This document shows, in pieces, positions 26,905 through 36,200 of a stretch of 44,432 nucleotides of DNA. This DNA comes from an uncultured Clostridia bacterium. GTDB taxonomy: Bacteria; Bacillota; Clostridia; TANB77; CAG-508. The stretch spans positions 1-44,432 of the forward strand of contig CANRSD010000014.1 of the NCBI GenBank assembly GCA_947642355.1. The letters are read 5' to 3'. A program made the translations under genes and the position numbers. The notes below the pieces were generated by a model that was given only the letters and a program-made list of their open reading frames with translations, had not been told where the DNA came from and ran no database searches. Position 1 is the first letter of the stretch; each line of letters opens with the position of its first letter.

Positions 26905-27402
26905 TTAACTTCTATATATAATCTTTTCTTTTATCAACTCATTGTTTGATTTAACAATCATATTAGATTCAATATCCTCTTTTATTATACAACCTGCTGC
27001 AATCACAACATTATCTCCAATATTTACACCTTTTAAAATAATAACATTATTAGCAATCCAACAATTATTACCTATTTTTATTTTTGAAGATGAATATCCT
27101 TGTTCTTTTATTGTTTTATTTGCAACATTAAATATATGATTATTATCATATATTTTGACATTTTCACCAAATAGTGTATTTTTGCCTATTTCAACACCTG
27201 ACATACAGCTAATTGTACAATAATTATTAAAAAAAGTATTATCACCAATTATTACATTAGATTGACTACTATCAATATTAATAGAAAATCCTTTCCTAAA
27301 TTGAACTTTCTTTCCAAAGTTTATATTTCTTCCATAAATAAATTTATAAAAACACTTTTTTATAATTGATAACATATGATAATATATCTTCAAAACAAAC
27401 AT
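26905..27402 (-). CDS. Hexapeptide-repeat acyltransferase (WbbJ/Lac A type)
   Basis: A 165-residue left-handed beta-helix protein. Hexapeptide repeats run from about residue 35 to 150, including VIIGDNTFFNNYCTI, IGKNTLFGENVKIYDNNH and IGNNCWIANNVIILKGVNIGDN. The catalytic His is in YDNNHIFNV. It would O-acetylate a polysaccharide sugar using acetyl-CoA. It has no transmembrane segment. Confidence 0.88.
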   Translation of the reverse strand: MFVLKIYYHMLSIIKKCFYKFIYGRNINFGKKVQFRKGFSINIDSSQSNVIIGDNTFFNNYCTISCMSGVEIGKNTLFGENVKIYDNNHIFNVANKTIKEQGYSSSKIKIGNNCWIANNVIILKGVNIGDNVVIAAGCIIKEDIESNMIVKSNNELIKEKIIYRS

Positions 27403-27466
27403 TATTTTACCTCTTAAACTTTCAGTCTAAAACTTATTTAAAATATTTCATATTTCTCACTAATTA

Positions 27467-28543
27467 TTAAATTTTTATTTTATGATATAGTTTTTTATAA
27501 CTTTCAATCATTTTTTCTATATTAAATTCATTTATAACATCTTCTTTAGCCTTACTTGAAACTTTGTTACATACTTCAATATTTAAATTTTTTATAATCT
27601 CATCATAATTTTCATTACTAATTATAAATCCATTTTCTCCATTTTTAATAACATCTCTATTTCCAATACAATTACTAACTATACAAACTTTTTTTAAATA
27701 CATTGCCTCTAATAATGAAAGTGGTAAACCTTCCCAAAGAGAAGGCAAAATAAAAATATCATTTTCATTTAAAATCTTTAATACATCTTCCCTTTTTTTC
27801 CAACCTGTAATAAATATATTAGAACTTGTAAGTTCTGACCTTAAGTCTCCTTCACCAATCCATGTAAATTTTATATTAGATAATTTACTTGCAATATTAT
27901 TAAATAATATTGGATTTTTTTGACATCCAATTCTTCCAACTGTACAGACCTTTAAGTTATCAAAATCAATTTTTTTCTCTTTTAAAGTTTTAATTTCTCC
28001 ATTTAATTTTTTTATATCTATACCATTATTAATACAAACTGAATTTTTTGTTAATTTTAATGCTTCTTCATATTCTCCTTTTGAACATCCTATAATAACA
28101 GCTTTATTAAAAGAAGCTAATTTCTCAATTAACCAATATATACATCTTTTTATTCTTGAGTTATCTTTCATTAAAAAAGAAAAACCATGTGGATTATATA
28201 AAACTTTTATTTTCTTACAATTGCTAGCAAGTCTTCCCAAAAAGCCAGCTTTTGATGAATGCAAATGTACAATATCTGGTTTCTCACTTTTTAGTACGCT
28301 CCTTATTTCCCTATAAGCTTTCAAATCTTTCATTATATTTATACTTCTTGTAAAATTCTCAATTTTAATAAATTTAATTTTATCCGAAAAATATTCCTTA
28401 AAATTTCTAAATGTTTCTTCTCTTTCACCATATGCTATAATTATATCAAACTCATTATCAATATTATTTACTAAATCTACTAAAAAAGAGAACACTCCAC
28501 TTCCAAACGACTCTACTATATGCAATATCTTCTTTGGGGCCAT
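27467..28543 (-). CDS. GT4 family glycosyltransferase
   Basis: A 358-residue GT-B enzyme. The N-terminal KILHIVESFGSGVFSFLVDL and IVHLHSSKAGFLGRLAS, the linker CTVGRIGCQKNP and the donor-binding motif FILPSLWEGLPLSLLEAMYLKKVCIVSNCIGN (E-x7-E) are all present. It is the promoter-proximal gene of the polysaccharide operon and may perform an early sugar addition to the lipid carrier. A hairpin terminator separates it from the sigma-factor operon upstream. Confidence 0.9.
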   Translation of the reverse strand: MAPKKILHIVESFGSGVFSFLVDLVNNIDNEFDIIIAYGEREETFRNFKEYFSDKIKFIKIENFTRSINIMKDLKAYREIRSVLKSEKPDIVHLHSSKAGFLGRLASNCKKIKVLYNPHGFSFLMKDNSRIKRCIYWLIEKLASFNKAVIIGCSKGEYEEALKLTKNSVCINNGIDIKKLNGEIKTLKEKKIDFDNLKVCTVGRIGCQKNPILFNNIASKLSNIKFTWIGEGDLRSELTSSNIFITGWKKREDVLKILNENDIFILPSLWEGLPLSLLEAMYLKKVCIVSNCIGNRDVIKNGENGFIISNENYDEIIKNLNIEVCNKVSSKAKEDVINEFNIEKMIESYKKLYHKIKI

Positions 28544-28645
28544 TTTTTATTACCTCTTTTATTTCATATTGTTTAGAGTATATCACTATCATATTTTTTT
28601 TTCAACATTTTTTCCTATTTTTCTACGGAAACAATAATTTAAAAT

Positions 28646-28697
28646 AAAAAAACTATACTTATTAGACTTTTTATCTAATAAATATAGTTTTATTTTT
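28646..28697 (-). terminator. Terminator after the sigma/anti-sigma operon
   Basis: Long hairpin: AAAACTATACTTATTAG (28649-28665) pairs with CTAATAAATATAGTTTT (28675-28691), with one mismatch, followed by T-runs on both strands. Confidence 0.8.
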
Positions 28698-28713
28698 ATG
28701 TTTTTAATTTATA

Positions 28714-29175
28714 TTAATTTCCTTTATTATCTTCTATTGTTAATAAAATATTTTCTTCATTTTCCTTAGTATCATCAATATCAATAGTAGCTTCTAATTT
28801 TAAATCTTCATCTTCTAAATTATCTGTATATTCCATAATAATACATTCTTCTTTTCCATCTTTTGAATCTAAAATATAAGTTAACTTTTCATTCCCTTCT
28901 TTATCTTTTTGTGTCTCTGTATGTTTTAATTCATATTTATTTTCATCAAATTTAATATTAACTATTTTATCTTTAATATCTTCTGCCAATTTTCCATCTG
29001 TTGCAGCATTTGCTGTAAAAAAACCTCCACACAACACCAATAAAGAAACTGCTGATATTGAAATTAATTGTTTTACTTTATTTATTTTCATATTTTCCTC
29101 CTTTTCTAAATTAGATACAACTATTCTATTTCTCACATTATTTATTATTTTATTATCTAATTCATTATTCTCCAT
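28714..29175 (-). CDS. Membrane-anchored partner of the ECF sigma factor (possible anti-sigma)
   Basis: A 153-residue protein. A short cytoplasmic N terminus (residues 1-33), one transmembrane segment or signal anchor (ISISAVSLLVLCGGFFTANAA, about 37-57) and an acidic extracytoplasmic domain can be seen. It overlaps the sigma gene end by 11 bases, the usual sigma/anti-sigma arrangement. The N-terminal region has no recognisable zinc-binding anti-sigma motif, so the anti-sigma role rests on position and topology only. AAAGAGGG precedes the ATG. Confidence 0.65.
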   Translation of the reverse strand: MENNELDNKIINNVRNRIVVSNLEKEENMKINKVKQLISISAVSLLVLCGGFFTANAATDGKLAEDIKDKIVNIKFDENKYELKHTETQKDKEGNEKLTYILDSKDGKEECIIMEYTDNLEDEDLKLEATIDIDDTKENEENILLTIEDNKGN

Positions 29176-29717
29176 AGTTATACCCTCTTTCTTTTAATCT
29201 CTTTTTTATTAATTTTCGTAATCTATGTAAAACTATTTTTACTTTAGACTGAGATATATCCATCTTTTTTGCTATCTCTTTAATTTTCTTTGATTTATAA
29301 TAAAACATTATAAATATATCTCTTTCTTCTTTTTTTACACTATCCATTACTACTGATATAATCTTACTTTTCTCATTTTTCTCTATTAAATATCCGAATA
29401 TCTATATAATTACTTATTTCATTTTCGTAATTATCAATATTTTCAGTACCGCTTTTTATATTAATTGATTTATATTTCTTTCGTATTAAATTCCTTGCTA
29501 TTCCTACTAAATATGGTCTAACAGGCATACTCTTATCTAACCTTTGATAATTTTTCCATAATACCATAAACACATCAGATAATACTTCTTCTATATCTTC
29601 TTTATAAGTAATAGAATTTTTTATAATTGTATAAATATATCCATTATAACATTGTATTATTGCTTCTATATTTAAACCATCATTTTCTTCGTAATCTTCA
29701 ATAGTTTTATTATTCAA
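29165..29717 (-). CDS. ECF RNA polymerase sigma factor, completed by +1 recoding between domains
   Basis: A 183-residue extracytoplasmic-function sigma factor if recoded. Domain sigma-2 (residues about 14-85) has YGYIYTIIKNSI-like and EDIEEVLSDVFMVLWKNYQRL then VRPYLVGIARNLIRKKY. The linker ends at IDI. CGG at 29396-29394 follows; the zero frame ends six codons later with no sigma-4. The +1 frame continues GYLIEKNE and gives sigma-4 (about 125-175): KKEERDIFIMFYYKSKKIKEIAKKMDISQSKVKIVLHRLRK. The start is TTG at 29717 with AAGGAGC upstream. The +1 shift is therefore needed to join -10 and -35 recognition domains. Confidence 0.9.
29394..29396 (-). other. In-frame CGG +1 recoding site (ECF sigma linker)
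   Basis: ATT-C-GGA at residue 108, exactly in the linker between sigma-2 and sigma-4. Confidence 0.9.
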
Positions 29718-29762
29718 TTTGAACTAGCTCCTTTATCCAAAAGTACTTTCATTTATATAATA

Positions 29763-29785
29763 CCGTTTTTTGAAAAAAGGTTACA
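29763..29785 (-). promoter_or_regulatory. Possible ECF-type autoregulatory promoter
   Basis: The minus strand has TGTAACC (29785-29779) followed 13 bases later by CGGTATTAT, before the sigma gene. An AAC-type -35 and CGT-like -10 are typical of ECF promoters, but the spacing is slightly short. Tentative. Confidence 0.3.
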
Positions 29786-29798
29786 AAATATTTTCATT

Positions 29799-30972
29799 TT
29801 AGTAAAATGGCCTATCAATTGTTATAACAAAGTAATACTTTATTTCTTCATCTTTAAATCCATCTTTTAAAATATTAATTAATTCCTTTTCTGAGTAATT
29901 TTTCTCATATGGAATCATAATATCAAAAATTGCATTAGTATGTGTCTCTCCACTTACTAATCTGAAATCATGCATTTTTAATGTATCATCAAAATTCTTT
30001 AATATTCCTTTTGTTTTTTGATATATTCTACTAGTTTTCTCATCATTTAATTCCAATGGATCCATATGTATAGTCAAATCAATTCCTAAATCCTCTTTTA
30101 CTTCTTTTTCTATATTATCCATTAAATCATGTGCTATTAAAATATCCATATCTGCTGAAATTTCAGTATGAACTGTTGCAAAATTATTTTGAGGTCCATA
30201 ATTATGTATAACTAAATCATGTATTCCTCTTATTTCTTTATGACTTAATATTTTACTTTTTATTTCTTCTACCTGCTCTTTTGTTGCTACTACTCCAAGT
30301 AAAGGATTTATTGTATCTTTTAAAGTATTTATTCCACTAATTACAATAAATATCGAAACTATTAATCCTGCATATGCATCTATATTAATTTTAAAAATCC
30401 CCATTATAATTACTGAAAGCAATACAGCTGAGGTGGTTATAATATCATTTCTTGCATCTATTGCCGTTGCTTTAATTGTTTCAGATTTTATTGCCTTTGA
30501 AAAATCTAAATATACAAACATTTGAATTAATTTTCCTATAATAGCAATAATTAGTACTATATATGTTGCTACATTAATTACAATTTCTTCAGGAGAAAAT
30601 ATTTTTTCTATTGAAGATTTTGTAAATATCACTCCCATACTTAAAATTAACAAAGAAATTATAATACCAGTTATATATTCATACCTAGCGTGCCCATACG
30701 GATGCTCTTTATCTGCTGGTTTATTTGCAAGTTTAAATCCGAACAATAGTTAATACGCAAGAACCAGAATCAGATAAATTATTAAATGCATCTGCTGTAA
30801 TAGTTACACTATTTGCAATAATACCTATTACAAATTTTATAATAAATAATATAAAGTTAGAAATAATACCAAAAACACCTGCAACTGTCCCATATCGTTG
30901 TCTAACCTCAACATTTTCTACATTTCTATAATCTTTTATAAATAATTTCTTAAGCACTTTTAACTCCTCCAT
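29799..30972 (-). CDS. Cation diffusion facilitator (CDF) transporter, completed by +1 recoding
   Basis: A 390-residue metal/proton antiporter of the CDF family if recoded. Transmembrane segments include FGIISNFILFIIKFVIG and the metal-site helix SVTITADAFNNLSDSGS. After the shift come VGFKLANKPADKEHPYGHARYEYITG (the HPYGH motif), further helices and the cytoplasmic C-terminal domain with HDLVIHNYGPQNNFATVHTEI. The zero frame stops at residue 79; CGG at 30741-30739 is the shift point. The C terminus (about 290-390) is longer than the usual 300-residue CDF, a form common in Clostridia. Confidence 0.9.
30739..30741 (-). other. In-frame CGG +1 recoding site (CDF transporter)
   Basis: GTT-C-GGA at residue 78, in the conserved LTIVGFKLA segment. 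The zero frame ends after one codon. Confidence 0.9.
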
Positions 30973-31034
30973 TTTAATATAACTTTTATATAATACTACA
31001 TTTTTTTGCTAATTTCTACTAAATATAAAAAAAA

Positions 31035-31057
31035 AGATATGTGTTTTTCACATATCT
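31035..31057 (-). terminator. Terminator after the glucoamylase-family gene
   Basis: Perfect stem AGATATGTG / CACATATCT (31035-31043 and 31049-31057) followed on the minus strand by nine or more T. Confidence 0.9.
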
Positions 31058-32286
31058 AATTATATAAAATTTTTTCTCTATTATCTATCTCTAATTTTTC
31101 TAACCCTTTAATAACATATTTATTTTTCATAAAATATTTCCATATAGTACCATTTAAATAGTTCTCTATCATTAACAAGCTTATTCCTTTATCAATTCCA
31201 ATATACTCTTTTGATACCCATATTCTACTACTTTCTAGATTATATCCATCTTTAAATCCATATTTTCCCCATAATATTGGTATCTCATTATAAAAATACT
31301 CCATTAATTTTATTGTTTCTTCAGGTGTAAAAACTATTGAACCTATTGCTCCGCAAGGTGCTACTGTACCATCATTTTCAACTTGCAAATTTGATTTACA
31401 AGGCTCAGCTCCAAATATTCTATATCCATTTGGACCAATACTTGCAGTTAACCCCCATGAATTTTCTCCATATGTTTTAAATTTATTTTTATTATCTATA
31501 CAATACTTTCGATTAGCTTTTGTAGCTTTAATAGAATTTTCAAACCAGTCTGTACCATTATTATCTTTTAGTCCTCTAAAATCTATCCAAGCATGTGAAA
31601 ATTGATATGTAAATAAACTCCCACCATAAGTATAAATTATATCTTTTATATCTTTATAATCTGCCTTTTCTCTTCGAAAAGCATAGTACATGCTTTCATC
31701 TATCGAAAAAGTAGGTGAAGCTACACCTAAAACATATAGCATTAATTGTTCTGCATACATATCCCACTTTTCCCAAAAACCTTTTTCAGGAGTATAGCCC
31801 ATATAAAAGAAATTTGTATTACTATACCATTTCCAATTTATTCTTTTATATAAAATTTCTGCTTTCTCTTTTACTTCTTTACCAAAGTATTCTCCAGCAG
31901 TTATAGCTCCACATATAAATATTGCTGTATCTATTATGGAAATTTCTGAGTCCCATTCTCTTTTACCTGTATTCATATTTATAAAATGATAATAAAACCC
32001 ATTTTTTCCTTCAACATTATTAATAAATGTGTCAAGTGTTTTACTTGCTCTATTATATGCCTTTTTATAACTTATCCATTTATTTTCTACTCCAATAACT
32101 AAAGCTGCTAAACCATATCCGAACAGATGCAATACTAGAAATGTCATTTGAAATTAAAGTTTTATCTCTTATTAGTCCATATCCTCTACTATCTTCATTA
32201 TCATTAAATTCTTTTATAAAAAAATTATAACTTTTTCTTAATTCTTTCATTAATAATTTTTTACCATATAACTTAATAGTCCTCAT
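31056..32286 (-). CDS. Glucoamylase-family (PF10091-like) glucan hydrolase, completed by +1 recoding
   Basis: A 409-residue (alpha/alpha) barrel protein without a signal peptide. The N terminus SYNFFIKEFNDNEDSRGYGLIRD and, after the shift, SVGYGLAALVIGVENKWIS match the family, as do FWEKWDMYAEQLMLYVLG, TYQFSHAWIDFRGL, ENSWGLTASIGPNGYRIFGAEP, GTVAPCGAIGSIVFTPEE and WGKYGFKDGYN. The family includes GH144 beta-1,2-glucanases and the Glycoamylase domain of cyclic glucan synthase. The zero frame breaks at residue 56 (CGG at 32121-32119). It lies downstream of the beta-1,2-glucan synthase and regulator, so it probably acts on that polymer in the cytoplasm. Confidence 0.87.
32119..32121 (-). other. 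In-frame CGG +1 recoding site (glucoamylase-family gene)
   Basis: GTT-C-GGA at residue 56, in the conserved SVGYGLAAL motif. The zero frame runs 12 codons to a stop. Confidence 0.9.
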
Positions 32287-32357
32287 ATAACAACACCTCT
32301 ATAAAAATTTTACATTACTTTTATAGAGGTATCAATGGATATTTTAACTAATATTCA

Positions 32358-32390
32358 AAAAAGCCTTTCACAAATTATGAAAGGCTTCAA
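32358..32390 (-). terminator. Terminator after the response regulator gene
   Basis: Perfect stem AAGCCTTTCA (32361-32370) / TGAAAGGCTT (32378-32387) followed by a short T-run on the minus strand. Confidence 0.85.
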
Positions 32391-32392
32391 TT

Positions 32393-33136
32393 CTAATTTT
32401 TATCTGTTACATAATATCCTGAACCTCTTTTAGTAATAAGGATTTTAGGATTTGCTTTATCTTTTTCTATTTTATCTCTAATTCTATTCATTGTTACATC
32501 AATAGTTCTTATTGCTCCAACATATTCTTCATATTCCCATACATCACGTAAAAGCATTTCTCTTGTAACAACTTGTCCTGGTTGAGTAGCTAAATACTTT
32601 AAAACGTCAAATTCTTTTTTAGTTAGATTAATAATTTCATCTTTTACTTTTACTTCTATACGTTTTAAATCAAGTGTTAAATCCCCAACTTTTATTATAT
32701 CTTCTGTGTTTTCTTTCACTACAACATCATTTCCAGTATTTAACTCTGCTTTTCTAAGATTTGCTTTTACTCTAGCTATAACTTCTCTAATTTGAAATGG
32801 TTTTGTTATATAATCATCTGCTCCAATTTCTAATCCAACAATTTTATCTGTTTCTGTATCTTTAGCTGAAATCATCAAAATTGGAATATTAGACATATTT
32901 AAAGAATATCTAAGCTTTTTACATACTGATTTACCATCTAGCTTTGGCAACATAACATCTAGTAAAATTAAATCTGGTTTTTCTTTTAAAGCAACATCTA
33001 CTGCTTGTATACCATCAGATGCTTCTATTGTATTATATCCTTCATTTTGCAAATTAAAAACTAGTAAATCTCTAATGTTTTTTTCATCATCAACTATTAA
33101 AATTGTTTTTTTATCTCTATCTATTATGTCTTCCAC
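32393..33136 (-). CDS. OmpR/PhoB-family response regulator
   Basis: A 247-residue two-domain regulator. The receiver domain has acidic residues Asp16/Asp17 (ILIVDDEKN), phospho-acceptor Asp60 (LILLDVMLP) and the conserved Lys in DDYITKPF. After a linker, a winged helix carries KKEFDVLKYLATQPGQVVTREMLLRDVWEYEE...RTIDVTMNRIRDKIE. The start is GTG at 33136 behind GGAAGGTGA. No histidine kinase is in the window. It lies between the glucan synthase and the glucan hydrolase genes and may respond to envelope state; the target is unknown. Confidence 0.93.
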   Translation of the reverse strand: MEDIIDRDKKTILIVDDEKNIRDLLVFNLQNEGYNTIEASDGIQAVDVALKEKPDLILLDVMLPKLDGKSVCKKLRYSLNMSNIPILMISAKDTETDKIVGLEIGADDYITKPFQIREVIARVKANLRKAELNTGNDVVVKENTEDIIKVGDLTLDLKRIEVKVKDEIINLTKKEFDVLKYLATQPGQVVTREMLLRDVWEYEEYVGAIRTIDVTMNRIRDKIEKDKANPKILITKRGSGYYVTDKN

Positions 33137-33174
33137 TAAATGTCACCTTCCTACTTCAAATTTTTTACAATTAT

Positions 33175-33203
33175 TTTATATCATATAAAAAAATATATTA
33201 CAA
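33175..33203 (-). promoter_or_regulatory. Candidate sigma-A promoter of the response regulator gene
   Basis: Minus-strand TTGTAA (33203-33198), a 17 bp spacer and TATAAA (33180-33175). Confidence 0.5.
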
Positions 33204-33254
33204 GTTTTTTTCAAATATTATACAAAAAAATTTCATTAAAATTATTTTCAAAAC

Positions 33255-36200
33255 TTACATTATAATTTCAATATTATATATTTTACCATCATCTTGTAAT
33301 AAAACTTTTTTATCTTTTACTTCTTCTCCATTTAATAAAAATTTTTCTACACCAGTATTTTTAGAATTTTTATTTTTTACTTTGATATTATACATACTAG
33401 TTTTATACTTATAATGAATTTCATACTCTTTCCAAAAATTAGCTATACATGGTTCAATCTTTAAAAATTTATTTTCTATTTTAAATCCAAGTATATATTC
33501 TACAACTGCATCGTAATACCAACTACTAGAACCTGTATACCAACTCCAACCACCTGTACCTACTTGCCCTTCTGCATTATAAATATCTGCTGAAATTACA
33601 AATGGTTCTAATCTATATTTTTTAGCAGATTCCTTATTTAAAGAATGGTTTATTGGATTTATAATTTGAGCAAATTCTAATGCCTTCTCTCCAAATCCTA
33701 GTTTAGACATAGCTATAATTGTCCAAATAGCAGCATGTGTATACTGACCACCATTTTCTCTAATTCCATTTGGATATGCCTTTATATAACCTGGATTAAA
33801 TTTACAATTTTCAAAACCTGGCCAAAACAACTTTATTATTTTATTTTCTCTATCTACTAAATTATTCTCAAGTTCTTGCATACAAATATATTTCTTATCA
33901 TTATCTCCAGCATCAGATATAACTGACCAACTTTGTGCTATACTATCTATTTTACATTCTTCACTATCAATACTTCCGAAGTATATCACCATCATCTGTA
34001 ATAGCTCTTTTATACCATCTTCCATCCCAACCTTTAGTATTTAGGTTTCTTTTTAATTCTTCTTTTATTTTAAAATATTTTTCATAATTTTTAGTATCTT
34101 TTTTATATTCACAAATTTTTATAAATTTATTCAAAATATCATAAAGGAAAAAACCTAACCAAACACTTTGCCCTTCTCCTTTTGGTCCAATATTGCTAAA
34201 TCCATCATTCCAATCTCCACATCCAATCTTTGGAAAACCATTTTTTCCAAAATTACAACTTTTATCAATTGCTCTTATACAATGATCATATATACTCTCT
34301 TTAATATCTGATTTATAAAACTGATTATAAACTTCTTGTTCATTTTCTTTTAATTGGTCCCCACTAAGATATTCAACTTCTTCATCTAATATTTTATATT
34401 CTGCTGTAATCTTTATATATTCACAAACTGCATATGGAAGCCATAAAAGATCATCTGAAAACTTAGTTCTAACTCCCTTTTTTGTTTCTTCATGCCACCA
34501 ATGTAAAACATCTCCTTCTAAAAATTGATGCATGCTACATTTTATAATTTGTTCTTTTAATAAAGATATATCTATATATTTCATTCCTAAGCAATCTTGT
34601 AATTGATCTCTAAAACCATAAGCTCCACCTGATTGATAAAATGCTGTCTTAGCCCATAATCTACATACGATTGTTTGATATATAATCCAACCATTTAATA
34701 AAATATTTAAAGATTCGTCTGGTGTCTTTATATTCAAAATATTAATAATATTAGACCATTTTTTATTAACATCATCTAAGCTTAAATCAATTTCCTTTAT
34801 ATTATCTAAGATACTACTTTCTTTTTCTATATCTGCAATACTATTCTCCTGACCAATAATTATATTAAAATATTTTTCTCCATATGGTTCAATATCAATT
34901 TCAAATTCAAGTCCAATACAATTTCCTATACCATTCTTATTATCAAGAACTTCACCAAATAAACAATCTGGATTTTGTAAATTTCCATTTCCAAAAAATA
35001 CTTTTTTATTTTTAGTAAAATTCTTTATTTTTAAATTTGAACTAATATAGGCAATTTTTCTAAACTCCTCTACTCCAATTAAATTTTTCATAAAAACTAT
35101 ATTTTTATTTTTTTCTATATAAACACTACCATCTGTTTTTGATTCATCTTCTCCTAAAACTGTCTTTAAATATACTAAAACCTTTAATTTCTTTTCATCT
35201 GAAGTTGTATTTTTAAATCTAATTTTATTTATAGTCATATTTCTATCATTTGGAACAAATATATCTGTTTCTTGCAAAATACCATCATTTACATTTTTAT
35301 ATTTGCTATATCCAAATCCATAAGTTACATAATAATAATTCCTATTAGGCAAAATTCCACTATTTAAAGTCCAAACCTTATCATTTTTTAAATCTCTAAC
35401 ATATATTATTTGTGATGGAATATTTTGTACAGAATCATTACTCCAAGCAGTTAGTCTATTTAACCTACTATTTTTATTCCATATAACATCATACATATTT
35501 TCAGTTACAAGTACACCAAACATCTTATTTGCTATTACATTGCTCCAACTTGTTGGAAGTTTATTTTCAAAATTTGTACAAAACTTATATTCCTTTCCAT
35601 CTAAAGAAAAACCACCATATTCGTTATAAAATAATAAATCTTCTTCTTTTTTCTCTATAACTTCTTCTTCAGTATTAATTATTTTATTTTGTACCCTTTT
35701 AATCTTGTTTTTTCCTTGTTCTTTAATAAAATTATTTATTCCACCTTTTTCAGCATTTAATATAATTTTAGATTTCAATTCTATAACTTTTAAATCTTCT
35801 AATTCTATCTCATTACTATTTAAAATAAAAATTCCTGATTTAACATCTCTTAAATAATTAATTTGTTTGTCTAAAATAATGCCTTCTATTGCTTCTTTAA
35901 GTAGTCTTTCATAACTCATACTTTCTTCATTTATTATAACCAAATCCATATATATTTTTTTAATTCTATAAAACATATAACATTCAATAACTTCTTGCAA
36001 ATTTTCTATTGAAGATATATCTTGAATTTTTATAGTTAATATTGGAATATCTCCAGAAATTCCAAATTTCCATATACTATTTATCTCATAATCATCATTT
36101 ATATTCATTTCTATATCTTTAATAATCTCAGGCTCTAATAAATAATTTAAAAACTCTTGATAAACTTCAGCTTGTTTATAACTAACTTGCAAATATTTAA

